A stretch of DNA of 64,000 nucleotides from CAVSJJ01 sp963728395 (GTDB lineage: Bacteria; Actinomycetota; Actinomycetes; Actinomycetales; Dermatophilaceae): contig CAVSJJ010000003.1 of assembly GCA_963728395.1 (NCBI GenBank), forward strand, positions 496,001 to 560,000, read 5' to 3'. Below, piece after piece: positions 56,584 to 64,000 of this stretch. The position numbers and the translations under genes were made by a program. Under the pieces are notes generated by a model. It did not search any database and had not been told where the DNA came from. It saw nothing but the letters and a program-made list of their open reading frames with translations. Position 1 is the stretch's first letter, and every line of letters begins with the position of its first letter.

Positions 56584-57291
56584 ATGACCGACCCACAGCG
56601 CCCAGCGGGAGTCCTCTTCGACCTCGACGGCACCCTCGTCGACACGTGCTACCTGCACGCCGTCACCTGGACCAGGGCGTTCCGCGAGCACGGCCACGAC
56701 GTGCGGACCGCCGCGGTCCACCGCGCCGTCGGGCGTGGCTCGGAGGAGCTCGTGGCACATGTCCTCGGCCGGGACGACGTCCCGGACCAGCAGTCGATCA
56801 GCGACCGACACAGTTCCCTCTTCTCCGAGGTGCGGTCTCAGGCGGTCGCCTTCCCGGGTGCGCGCGAGCTCCTGCGTACCGTGGCCGAGCGCGGGCAGCG
56901 CGTCGTCATCGCGACGTCGGCCGGTCCGGACGACATCGAGGTCCTGCTCGGGCTCGTCGACGCCGAGCCGTGGATCGACATCGTCACCAGTGGCGCCGAG
57001 ACCGAGCGGAGCAAGCCCCATCCAGACATCCTCCACGCGGCGCTCGAGCAGTCCGGTCTCACCGCCGACCAGGTCGTCTTCGTCGGCGACGCGGTCTGGG
57101 ACGTCGAGGCGGCCGGCGGGGCCGGCATGCCGTGCGTCGGCCTCGAATGCGGCGGGACCAGTGCGGCGGAGCTGGCGGCCGCCGGGGCCGTGCAGACCTT
57201 CGCCGACCCGGCTGGGCTCCTCGCGGCATACCAGGACAGCGCCCTCGGCCGGAGCTTGGCCACGACGAGAGCGGCGGCCCAACCCGACTGA
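56584..57291 (+). CDS. HAD-superfamily phosphatase (beta-phosphoglucomutase/phosphatase-like)
   Basis: 235 residues from ATG 56584, ribosome site ACGGAG. Motif I FDLDGTLVDT, motif II ATSAGPDD, motif III Lys in ERSKPHPDI, and motif IV VGDAVWDVEAA. The cap is of the helical C1 type (residues 20-85). Probably removes phosphate from a small sugar phosphate. Two starts further upstream are possible but lack ribosome sites. Converges on the alcohol dehydrogenase across a hairpin. Confidence 0.88.
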   Translation: MTDPQRPAGVLFDLDGTLVDTCYLHAVTWTRAFREHGHDVRTAAVHRAVGRGSEELVAHVLGRDDVPDQQSISDRHSSLFSEVRSQAVAFPGARELLRTVAERGQRVVIATSAGPDDIEVLLGLVDAEPWIDIVTSGAETERSKPHPDILHAALEQSGLTADQVVFVGDAVWDVEAAGGAGMPCVGLECGGTSAAELAAAGAVQTFADPAGLLAAYQDSALGRSLATTRAAAQPD

Positions 57292-57303
57292 GCCGGTCGG
57301 CGC

Positions 57304-57339
57304 CGCCTACCCCATCCCGGGGGCGGGAGGGGGTAGGCG
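57304..57339. terminator. Hairpin between HAD phosphatase and alcohol dehydrogenase genes
   Basis: Arms 57304-57313 (CGCCTACCCC) and 57330-57339 pair, and an inner TCCC/GGGA stem is possible at 57315-57318 with 57325-57328. Convergent gene ends on both sides. Confidence 0.7.
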
Positions 57340-57376
57340 CGCCGCCTGCAGGGACTCCGCCCGAGGGTCGGCCGGC

Positions 57377-58387
57377 TCAGGGAACCAGCACAAGCCGGCC
57401 GGCCACGGTCCCGGCCTTGAGGTCTGCCAGGGCGCGCTCCGCCTCCGCGAGCGGCCGCTCCTCCGCCTCGATCTGGACCTTTCCCGAGGCAGCGATGTCG
57501 ACGACCGCCCGCATGTCCTCGCGGGTGCCCAGCAGCGATCCAACGACGCGCTTCTCCAGCGCGAAAGCGAAGGATCCGATCGTCGCGTTGACGCCGAGGA
57601 CGAGGGTGCCGCCGGGTTTGAGGGATTCCAGGGCCGAGGCGACGACCTCGTCGCTGGGCGCAAACACGAGGGCAGCGTCCACCCCGCCGGCCCGCTGCAG
57701 CTGGTCGGCGGCGTCGCCGGTCGAACTGTCGACGACCCGTCCCGCCCCGAGCCGTTCGGCCAGCTCAAGCCGGCTCCGCCCACGGCTCACGGCCACGGTG
57801 TCCGCACCGGTCAACGCGGCGAACTGCAGGGCGACGTGTCCCACGCCGCCGATTCCGAAGACGGCGGCCGTCTTGCCCGGGCCTAGGTCAGCCTTCTTCA
57901 CCGAGCCATATGCGGTGATCCCAGGGCAGAAGAACGGGGCCGCGCTCGGCGTAGCGAGTGCGGCCGGCACCTTGTAGGTGTGGTATGCCGTCGCCACCAT
58001 CAGCTCCGCGTAGCCGCCGTGGACGGTCTCCCCGGTGATGTGCTTGCTCTGACACAGGTGGTCGAGCCCCGCGTCGCAGAACTCGCAGCCGCGGCAGGTC
58101 GACCACAACGGCATGACACCGGCCTTGTCGCCCACGACGAGGTCTTCGACCCCGTCGCCGAGCGCGACGACCTCGCCGATGACCTCGTGCCCAGGGATCA
58201 TCGGGGTGAAGGCCGGCGCGTCCGGCACCCAGTCGCCCTCGATCATGTGGAGGTTGGACCGGCATACGCCGCAGGAGATGACCCGCAGCAGGACCTGGCC
58301 GGGTCCTGGGGTGGGATCGTCGATGTCGCCGTAGCGCAGCGGGTGCGACTCGATGGGGCCGGGCGCGATGAGCTGAACCGCCTTCAT
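57377..58387 (-). CDS. Zinc-dependent alcohol dehydrogenase
   Basis: 336 residues from ATG 58387, with AAGGAGAGAG upstream. Catalytic zinc ligands in CGVCRSNLH and GHEVIGEV, four structural cysteines in CRGCEFCDAGLDHLC, and NAD(P) loop GIGGVGHVALQ. The usual 'CGVCRTDLH' Asp is Asn here. Last gene of the minus-strand ABC transporter-dhaK-dhaL run, 40 bp after dhaL. I infer that it oxidises a polyol to the ketose that DhaKL phosphorylates, or acts on a product aldehyde. Confidence 0.92.
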   Translation of the reverse strand: MKAVQLIAPGPIESHPLRYGDIDDPTPGPGQVLLRVISCGVCRSNLHMIEGDWVPDAPAFTPMIPGHEVIGEVVALGDGVEDLVVGDKAGVMPLWSTCRGCEFCDAGLDHLCQSKHITGETVHGGYAELMVATAYHTYKVPAALATPSAAPFFCPGITAYGSVKKADLGPGKTAAVFGIGGVGHVALQFAALTGADTVAVSRGRSRLELAERLGAGRVVDSSTGDAADQLQRAGGVDAALVFAPSDEVVASALESLKPGGTLVLGVNATIGSFAFALEKRVVGSLLGTREDMRAVVDIAASGKVQIEAEERPLAEAERALADLKAGTVAGRLVLVP

Positions 58388-58427
58388 GAGTTCTCTCTCC
58401 TTCGTGTTGGGTCGGTACGTGGGCCCG

Positions 58428-59036
58428 TCAGGCGTCGCGAAGTGCCTCGAGCAGGCGCTGGTATGCCGTGGCCCCCGGGTCGAGGTGGCCGACGCTACGC
58501 TCTCCCAGCCAGGCGGCGCGGCCGCGTCGCGACTGCCACCCGGCGCTCGCGTGCACCGCCTCCGCCGCCGCGGCCGCCATCGCCGGCAGCGGGTCCTGGG
58601 CCACGGGTGCGGCGCGCAGCGCCTCCAGGCTGGGGGCGATGGCGTCCAGCATCGTCTTGTCACCGAGTTCGGCCTTGCCGCGGGCCGTGATGGCCTCGAG
58701 GGCCGCATCGAGGACGACGATGGCCTCGGCGCGGCCGAGCTCGTCGACGTCCCGCACGGCCTTGCCGGCGGCCAGCAGCGACCCACCGACGAGGGCCGCC
58801 ATCGTCGATGGGTTCCCGCCGGCGAAGCCGGCGCCGGCGGCGCGGAGCACGTCGGCGGGGGTGGCGTCCTCGGCCAGGCCGTCGAGGCGGCCCAGCACCG
58901 CCTGGACGCCCTTGGTCACGGTGATCCCGAGGTCACCGTCGCCGATCGCGGCGTCCAGGTCGCGCAACTCCTCCGCGCAGCCGGCCCACGCCGGCAGGAC
59001 GGCCCGCAGGAGTGCGGTGAGCTCGGGGCCGTTCAC
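58428..59036 (-). CDS. dhaL: Dihydroxyacetone kinase subunit DhaL-like (nucleotide-binding)
   Basis: 202 residues, all-helical barrel. The ADP/Mg-binding aspartates are in LDAAIGDGDLGITVTKG, and later GGSLLAAGKAVRD and the C-terminal GERSVGHLDPGA fit the family. The GTG start overlaps the dhaK stop by four bases. No phosphotransferase partner DhaM is seen in the window, so it may be an ATP-dependent split kinase. Confidence 0.92.
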   Translation of the reverse strand: MNGPELTALLRAVLPAWAGCAEELRDLDAAIGDGDLGITVTKGVQAVLGRLDGLAEDATPADVLRAAGAGFAGGNPSTMAALVGGSLLAAGKAVRDVDELGRAEAIVVLDAALEAITARGKAELGDKTMLDAIAPSLEALRAAPVAQDPLPAMAAAAAEAVHASAGWQSRRGRAAWLGERSVGHLDPGATAYQRLLEALRDA

Positions 59037-60031
59037 TGGAGGAAGAACGGCGAGGAGGCCGGGGCGTCGACGAGCCCGGCCAGCTCGTCGTCAAGCCGCA
59101 TGAGGCTGACGGAAGCGCCGGCCATCTCCAGGCTGGTCGCGAACTCCCCGACGTACTTGCGGTGGATCGTCACACCCAAGCTGTCCAGGGTGGCCGCGAC
59201 GCGGCGGTAGATGACGTAGAGCTCCTCCAGCGGGGTCGCTCCGAGTCCGTTGACGAGCACGGCCACCCGGTCGCCCTCGGCGAGCGTGAGGTCCTCGGCG
59301 ATCGCGCCGAGCAGCCGGTCAGCCACCTCGTCGGCCGTCTCGAGCGGGCCGCGGTGGATGCCCGGCTCACCGTGGATGCCGATCCCGATCTCCATCTCGC
59401 CGTCGTCGAGCTCGAAGGTCGGCTTGCCCGCGGCAGGCAGGATCGTTGGTGACAATCCAACGCCCATCGTGCGGGTGGCCGCGACGGCCCGCCGCGCTGC
59501 GGCCTCCACCTGCTCGAGGGTGTCGCCGCGCTCCGCGGCGGCACCGGCGCACTTGTAGGCGAAGAAGAGCCCGGCGATGCCGCGGCGCTCCGCGGCCCGC
59601 TCCGGAGGTGCTGACGCGACGTCGTCGGTGACCACGACGGTCCGGACCTCGATGTCGTCGGCGTCCGCCAGGTCCGCGGCGAGGTCGAAGTTGAAGACGT
59701 CCCCGCCGTAGTTGCCGTAAAGGTAGAGGACGCCCGCCCCGCCGGAGCTGGCGACGGTCGCGGCATACACCTGGTCCGGTGACGGCGAGGAGAAGACGTT
59801 GCCGACCGCCACGCCCGAGCACAAGCCTTTGCCGACGTAGCCGAGGAAGACCGGCAGGTGACCCGAGCCGCCACCGGTGACGATGCCGACCCGGCGCGTC
59901 CCCGGCGCGTCCGCCCGCACGACCGCCCGGTTGTCCGGGGAGGCCGACCGCAGCTGGTCCGGGTGCGCCGTGAGAATCCCGTCGAGGACCTCATCGACGA
60001 AGTCGTCGGGGTTGTTGATGAGCTTTCTCAT
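59033..60031 (-). CDS. dhaK: Dihydroxyacetone kinase subunit DhaK-like (ketose-binding)
   Basis: 332 residues from ATG 60031 (MRKLINNPDDFVDEVLDG). GGGSGHLPVFLGYVG, and the covalent substrate histidine in GIGIHGEPGIHRG. Ends with the DhaK-specific LMRLDDEL segment. Overlaps the upstream permease by ATGA, so transport and phosphorylation are one operon. DAK-family pairs linked to RbsABC-type importers often act on tetruloses (erythrulose) instead of dihydroxyacetone. The sequence does not tell which. Confidence 0.93.
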   Translation of the reverse strand: MRKLINNPDDFVDEVLDGILTAHPDQLRSASPDNRAVVRADAPGTRRVGIVTGGGSGHLPVFLGYVGKGLCSGVAVGNVFSSPSPDQVYAATVASSGGAGVLYLYGNYGGDVFNFDLAADLADADDIEVRTVVVTDDVASAPPERAAERRGIAGLFFAYKCAGAAAERGDTLEQVEAAARRAVAATRTMGVGLSPTILPAAGKPTFELDDGEMEIGIGIHGEPGIHRGPLETADEVADRLLGAIAEDLTLAEGDRVAVLVNGLGATPLEELYVIYRRVAATLDSLGVTIHRKYVGEFATSLEMAGASVSLMRLDDELAGLVDAPASSPFFLQ

Positions 60032-61185
60032 GATTCCTCCGGAGGACGTGAGGTGGGTCCGGCTGGGACATCGTGGGTCGAGATGGTGGCGGTCACGCCT
60101 GCCCCGGCCGGGGCGTCGCCGACACCCGTCGCGGGCAGCGGCTCGGGCGAGAAGGGGCCCCCGCGTCGGCGTCGGCGTCGGGGGTCGCGCGCGGCGTGCC
60201 GTCGATCGAGAACGACGTTGAGGGCCATCGCACCGATGAGGATGATGCCCTGCGCGACGTTGTACAGGAACTGGTTGGCACCGAGCATGTTGAGCCCGCT
60301 CGCGACGAACTGGAGCGCGAAGGCCGCGAGGACGACGCCGGTTACGGTTCCGTATCCGCCCATGGGGTTCACGCCGCCGAGAACGGCGATGACGATGGCG
60401 AGCAGAACGTAGGAGGCACCGTAGTCGGCATTGGCGCTCGCGGACCGGGCCGAGATGACGATGCCCGCGATCGAGGCGAGCAGCGCGCTCGCGACGTAGG
60501 TCGACATGAGCACTCTGTTGTTGTTGAGCCCTGAGTACGACGCCGCCGTGGGGTTTGCGCCGACGAGGCGCAGCCGCAGGCCGAGACCGGTCCTGTTGAC
60601 GAAGACCGCCGTTCCGAGAGCGGCGACGACGAGGATGACGACCGGGATCGGGATCCGGGCCACGTAGAAGGACCCGAGGTTGAGGAAGGCATCCGGGAAG
60701 CCGTAGAGCGCCGCTCCCCCGGTCCAGATGATGGCGATTCCGTTGTAGAGCTGCAGGGTGCCGAGGGTCGCGAGAATCGGCGTGATGCCGACTCGCGTCA
60801 CGAGCAGCCCGTTGAGCACCCCGCCGACCGTCCCGACGGCCATCCCGGCAACGACGCACAGCACCATGAGGAGCGTGCCCTTGCTGCCGGTCGCGCCCGC
60901 GGCGCCCGTGGCCGCGAACATCTTTGCAGTCGTGATTGCGCACAGGTTCGCCGTCGAGACGATGGACAGGTCTATCCCGCCGGTGAGCATGGACAACGTG
61001 ATCGCCAGGCTGAGGATGCCGATCTCGGCAACCTGGAAGCCCATCGACTGGAAGTTGAGCACGGTGAGGAAGTTCGGGCTCGCCAGGGAGAAGCTGACGA
61101 GAAGGAGGACGACGAGCAGGGCGAGCCGGCTCAGGCTGCGGTCCTTGAGTAGCCGGCTGAGGTCGAGGTTGCGGAGGTCGCTCAT
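60028..61185 (-). CDS. ABC transporter permease (RbsC/EryF-like) 1
   Basis: 385 residues, about nine helices. Carries the branched-chain/ribose permease segment ISARSASANADYGASYVLLAIVIAVLGGVNP, with the EAA-like loop and the 'GGVxLxGG'-type motif near GGVNPMGGYGTV. A basic tail of about 60 residues (DRRHAARDPRRRRRRGG...) extends into the cytoplasm. Overlaps the second permease gene and dhaK. Forms the membrane channel with the neighbouring permease. Confidence 0.92.
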   Translation of the reverse strand: MSDLRNLDLSRLLKDRSLSRLALLVVLLLVSFSLASPNFLTVLNFQSMGFQVAEIGILSLAITLSMLTGGIDLSIVSTANLCAITTAKMFAATGAAGATGSKGTLLMVLCVVAGMAVGTVGGVLNGLLVTRVGITPILATLGTLQLYNGIAIIWTGGAALYGFPDAFLNLGSFYVARIPIPVVILVVAALGTAVFVNRTGLGLRLRLVGANPTAASYSGLNNNRVLMSTYVASALLASIAGIVISARSASANADYGASYVLLAIVIAVLGGVNPMGGYGTVTGVVLAAFALQFVASGLNMLGANQFLYNVAQGIILIGAMALNVVLDRRHAARDPRRRRRRGGPFSPEPLPATGVGDAPAGAGVTATISTHDVPAGPTSRPPEES

Positions 61186-62219
61186 GCGATCACCTCTGCG
61201 AGCTCGCCGTGCCGACGCCTCGCCCGGGCGCTGAGCGCCTGGACCGAGACACCGATGAGGAGAAGCAGCCCGACGGCCGCCCGCTGCCAGGTGCCCGGGA
61301 CACCGAGGAGGATGAGAGAGTTCTTGATGAGGGAGATGAGGACGACGCCGAGCACAGTGCCGCTCACCGAGCCCTTTCCGCCGAAGATCGAGGCGCCACC
61401 GAGCACGACCGCCGCGATGACGTCGAGCTCGCCGCCGACGAGCTCGTAGGGGTTGGCCAACCGCACGGTCGTGACGTGCATGAGGCCGCCGATGGCGGCG
61501 AGCGCGCCTGCGAGGAGGTAGACGAACACCTGGGTGCGCACGACGGGGAAGCCGATGCGGCGCGCCGACTCCGCGTCCCCTCCGATGGCGTAGACCGACC
61601 GGCCGAAGACGGTATGTCTCAGCAGCACGCCCATGAGGACGACGATGAGCGCCGCCGGGATGACGAGGGCGTTGAGCCTCGTGTCGCCCCCGCCACTGTG
61701 CGCGGTGATGAGGTAGTTGGTCGAGAGCCGGTTGAGGCCGTCCGGGTAGTGCGGGATGACCTTGGAGCCGACGTAGGCCAGCATGAGACCGCGGATGATT
61801 CCCTGGGTGCCGAGGGTGACGATGAGCGTCGGCAGTCCCAGCGCCGCGATCGGGACCGCGTTGAGGAAGCCGAGCCCGACACCGATGATGGTGGCGATGA
61901 CGAATGCCGTCAGTGCGCTGCCCTGCGCGAAGCCGCTGTTGTTCTGGAGGATCACCACCGAGTAGCCCGCGAAGATGCCGATCGCCATGAACGACACGTC
62001 GATGCCGCCGGAAATGATGATGAGGAGGACCGCCATCGCGAACACGAGGTTCTCGACGGTGGCGCTGGCGATGTTGAGCGCCGTCGGCACGCTCCAGAAT
62101 GACGAGTTCTTCAGGCCGACCACGATGGCGAGGATGAGGATCGTGACGACGAGGACACCCTCGCCATTCTGGCCGCGCAGCCGCCGCAGGGCGCCGGAGG
62201 CGGTGATCGCGCGGGTCAT
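61182..62219 (-). CDS. ABC transporter permease (RbsC/RhaQ-like) 2
   Basis: 345 residues, about ten helices. Family segments are IISGGIDVSFMAIGIFAGY near residue 65, ALGLPTLIVTLGTQGI, VYAIGGDAESARRIGF and LDVIAAVVLGGASIFGGKGS. Two different permeases in one carbohydrate importer are typical of the rhamnose/autoinducer-2/erythritol subfamily. Overlaps both neighbours by four bases. Confidence 0.93.
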   Translation of the reverse strand: MTRAITASGALRRLRGQNGEGVLVVTILILAIVVGLKNSSFWSVPTALNIASATVENLVFAMAVLLIIISGGIDVSFMAIGIFAGYSVVILQNNSGFAQGSALTAFVIATIIGVGLGFLNAVPIAALGLPTLIVTLGTQGIIRGLMLAYVGSKVIPHYPDGLNRLSTNYLITAHSGGGDTRLNALVIPAALIVVLMGVLLRHTVFGRSVYAIGGDAESARRIGFPVVRTQVFVYLLAGALAAIGGLMHVTTVRLANPYELVGGELDVIAAVVLGGASIFGGKGSVSGTVLGVVLISLIKNSLILLGVPGTWQRAAVGLLLLIGVSVQALSARARRRHGELAEVIA

Positions 62220-63709
62220 GCCGTCAGCTCCTTGAGGATAACGTCCTCGTCGATCTGCTCACCCGCAAGCTCTTCGACGAGATGGCCCTGGCGGACGACG
62301 AGAACGCGGTGGCAGATGGCGACGAGCTCGGGCACGTCGTCGGACATGATGACCACGCCCAGGCCCTGACGGGCCTTCGCGACGAGCAGGTTGAGAATCT
62401 CGTGCTTGGAGCCGATGTCGACCCCCACCGTGGGACTGTTGAGGATGAGGACCTTAGGGGTGCGAATCAGCCACTTGGCGAGAACCACGCGCTGCTGGTT
62501 CCCGCCCGACAGGCTGCGGGCCGGCGCCTCGGGAGAGGACATCTTGATCTTCAGCTCCGATGTCGCATCGGCGACGACCTGCTGGGCGAGCGACGCCTTG
62601 AACAGCCGCAGCCGGCCCACGACGCGCTCGAGGCTGCCCGCGATGATGTTCGTCGCGATGGGCTGGTCGAGGAAGACGCCCTGGGTCAGCCGGTCGGCCG
62701 GCACATAGCCGATGCCGGCGCGGATGGCGTCCCGCACCGAGCGGATGTGGACGGTGCGCCCCGCAACGGTGACGCTCCCCCCGTCCGCCGGGGTGACCCC
62801 GAAGAGCGCCTCGGCGATCTCCGTCCGGCCGGAGCCGAGCAGGCCAGTGATCCCGAGGATCTCGCCGGGCCGCACCTCGAAAGAGACATCCTCGAAGAAG
62901 CCGTGCCGGCACAGCCGATCGACCCTCAGCCGCGGCTCCGAGTCGTGCGCGACAGTGTCCTCGGGGCGCTGGTCGGCTACGTCGTGGCCGGTCATCGCCT
63001 CGATGATGGTGCGCCGGTCGAAGTCCCCGAGGTCGCCGTGGGCGACGACCTCACCGTTGCGCAGCACGGTGATACGGTCGGAGACGCGCAGCACCTCGTC
63101 GAGCTTGTGGCTCACGAAGACGAGGGCGACGCCATCGTCCTTGAGCCGCTGGACAATGCGGAAGAGCTTGTCGACCTCCCGGCGGGTCAGGGCCGTGGTC
63201 GGCTCGTCCATGAAGATGACCTTGGCGTCCCGGGCCAGTGCCCGGCAGATGGCGGTGAGCTGCCGGTCAGCGACCGACAACTCCTCAACGCGTGCATCGA
63301 GGTCGAGGGCCACGCTGATCCGCTCGACGACCTGGGCGGCCTCGTTCCGCACCTCACGAGGTCGGACGATGCGCCGGTCCCCGGCGACGTAGGACGCCAT
63401 GCCGATGTTCTCGGCGACGGTGAGATTCGGGAAGAGCGAGAAGTCCTGGAAGATCACCTCGATCCCCAGGGAGGCGGCCCGACGCGGGGTGAGCTGGCGA
63501 TGGGTCGTCTCGCCCATCGTGATGTGCCCTGCGTCGGCCTGCTCCACCCCGCTGATGACCTTGATGAGCGTCGACTTGCCCGACCCGTTCGCCCCTGCGA
63601 GGCAGTGCACCTCGCCGGCGCGCACGTCGAGGTCGACGCCCTGAAGCGCGGCCACGCCGCCGAACCGCTTGCTGATGCCCTCGACCCTCAGCACGGTGCG
63701 GTCGTCCAT
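62216..63709 (-). CDS. Sugar ABC transporter ATPase with two nucleotide-binding domains (RbsA type)
   Basis: 497 residues from ATG 63709 (MDDRTVLRVEGISKRFGG). First domain: Walker A GANGSGKSTLIKV, signature SVADRQLTAICRALA, and Walker B VIFMDEPTTALT. The second domain has a degenerate P-loop GLLGSGRTEIAEA, signature RSLSGGNQQRVVLAKWL, and 'LILNSPTVGVDIGS', where the usual Asp-Glu pair of Walker B has become Asn-Ser. One functional and one weakened ATP site is normal in this family. The frame upstream of 63709 is open but lies within the hairpin leader. Confidence 0.94.
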   Translation of the reverse strand: MDDRTVLRVEGISKRFGGVAALQGVDLDVRAGEVHCLAGANGSGKSTLIKVISGVEQADAGHITMGETTHRQLTPRRAASLGIEVIFQDFSLFPNLTVAENIGMASYVAGDRRIVRPREVRNEAAQVVERISVALDLDARVEELSVADRQLTAICRALARDAKVIFMDEPTTALTRREVDKLFRIVQRLKDDGVALVFVSHKLDEVLRVSDRITVLRNGEVVAHGDLGDFDRRTIIEAMTGHDVADQRPEDTVAHDSEPRLRVDRLCRHGFFEDVSFEVRPGEILGITGLLGSGRTEIAEALFGVTPADGGSVTVAGRTVHIRSVRDAIRAGIGYVPADRLTQGVFLDQPIATNIIAGSLERVVGRLRLFKASLAQQVVADATSELKIKMSSPEAPARSLSGGNQQRVVLAKWLIRTPKVLILNSPTVGVDIGSKHEILNLLVAKARQGLGVVIMSDDVPELVAICHRVLVVRQGHLVEELAGEQIDEDVILKELTA

Positions 63710-63744
63710 CCCGATCACCTCTTCGATCCCGGAGCGGTCATGGT

Positions 63745-63776
63745 GCGGGTGCGCCGGTGACGGCCGGCGCACCCGC
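63745..63776. terminator. Strong intercistronic hairpin between binding-protein and ATPase genes
   Basis: 13-bp perfect stem: arms 63745-63757 (GCGGGTGCGCCGG) and 63764-63776, loop of six bases, in the 81-bp spacer. In such operons a hairpin here usually raises the level of the binding protein over the membrane parts by partial termination and by protecting the 3' end. Confidence 0.8.
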
Positions 63777-63790
63777 GTGGAGCCGACCCG

Positions 63791-64000
63791 TTAGAACGGG
63801 TACTGCGCCATGTTCGTCTTGTCGACGTCGATCCAGGCACTTCCGGCGAGCCCGTGCGGGCTGCCCGGGATCTTGACGAGCTTCTCGTACCCGGTGAGGC
63901 CGAGATCGAGGCCTTCCGCTGGGGTGTCACCGTTGATGAGCATCTCGGCGAGCTTCACCTGCGCCTGGCCGGCGATGGCCGGGTCCCAGAAGAAGATCTT
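63791..64000 (-). CDS. Sugar ABC transporter substrate-binding protein, C-terminal end only
   Basis: The last 69 codons are inside the window; the start lies beyond base 64000. Sequence such as KIFFWDPAIAGQAQVKLAEM, then GYEKLVKIPGSPHG and the terminal VDKTNMAQYPF, is that of periplasmic-binding-protein-like fold type 1 (RhaS/AI-2/ribose group). It is the first gene of the operon for the ATPase, permeases and DhaKL. Confidence 0.88.
   Translation of the reverse strand, partial: KIFFWDPAIAGQAQVKLAEMLINGDTPAEGLDLGLTGYEKLVKIPGSPHGLAGSAWIDVDKTNMAQYPF

Overview
The window is very GC-rich (by eye about 72 %). Its genes mostly overlap by ATGA/GTGA junctions, GTG starts are frequent, and long antisense open frames are common. 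Together with pimA/patA/pgsA (phosphatidylinositol mannoside synthesis), a Rel-SecDF-RuvCAB-PdxST order like that of mycobacteria, and a 10-methyl fatty acid gene pair, this points to an actinobacterium. A Micrococcales member such as Intrasporangiaceae is a guess from overall style, not a demonstrated placement.

Region 1 (1-19.5 kb, mostly minus strand) is core genome: rel (cut by the window edge), apt, secF, secD, yajC, ruvB, ruvA, ruvC, yebC, pdxT, pdxS, a LemA-like protein, pimA, patA, pgsA, a HIT-family Ap4A-type enzyme and thrS. The order matches the Mycobacterium tuberculosis Rv2583c-Rv2614c block. Two plus-strand cassettes interrupt it: an EF-G-like GTPase (fusA2 type), and an AraC regulator with a VOC protein.

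Region 2 (19.6-35.3 kb) is a lipid region. It holds a MaoC/FabG4/thiolase operon with a divergent TetR gene and a 15-bp-arm operator between them, and a tmsB/tmsA pair for 10-methyl-branched fatty acids. A MOSC protein, a nonsense-broken membrane-protein remnant and tRNA-Val(CAC) follow, then a TIGR02611 membrane protein and a pabC-like aminotransferase. The plus-strand electron-transfer set is etfB, etfA, an EtfD-type membrane Fe-S oxidoreductase and an acyl-CoA dehydrogenase.

Region 3 (35.4-50.6 kb) is the most unusual part. It is a PUFA-synthase-like megasynthase (KS-AT-KS-four tandem ACPs, then KR-DH on an overlapping frame) followed by a giant eukaryotic-style acyl-CoA carboxylase homologue and, on the other strand, an Sfp-type phosphopantetheinyl transferase. 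Three anomalies are visible. All four ACP repeats have threonine where the phosphopantetheine serine should be. The KS/AT/ACP and KR/DH frames look like one protein split by a one-base shift. The biotin carboxylase domain of the carboxylase has lost its ATP-grasp lid and catalytic residues, while its biotin lysine and carboxyltransferase remain. I infer a malonyl-using iterative fatty-acid or polyene synthase, possibly with the acyl-CoA dehydrogenase/Etf set as a trans redox partner. The product is unknown.

Region 4 (50.7-64 kb) holds a P-loop kinase, a DUF389 protein, a CapA-like lipoprotein, a secreted glycosidase-like protein, a sugar/H+ symporter and a HAD phosphatase. It ends with a minus-strand catabolic operon: sugar-binding protein (cut by the window end), ABC ATPase, two permeases, DhaK, DhaL and a zinc alcohol dehydrogenase. 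This operon probably imports and phosphorylates a short ketose or polyol.

Across the whole window the octamer GGCATACC and its complement GGTATGCC recur far more often than composition predicts. They force rare codons such as ATA and appear as inverted pairs in intergenic hairpins.
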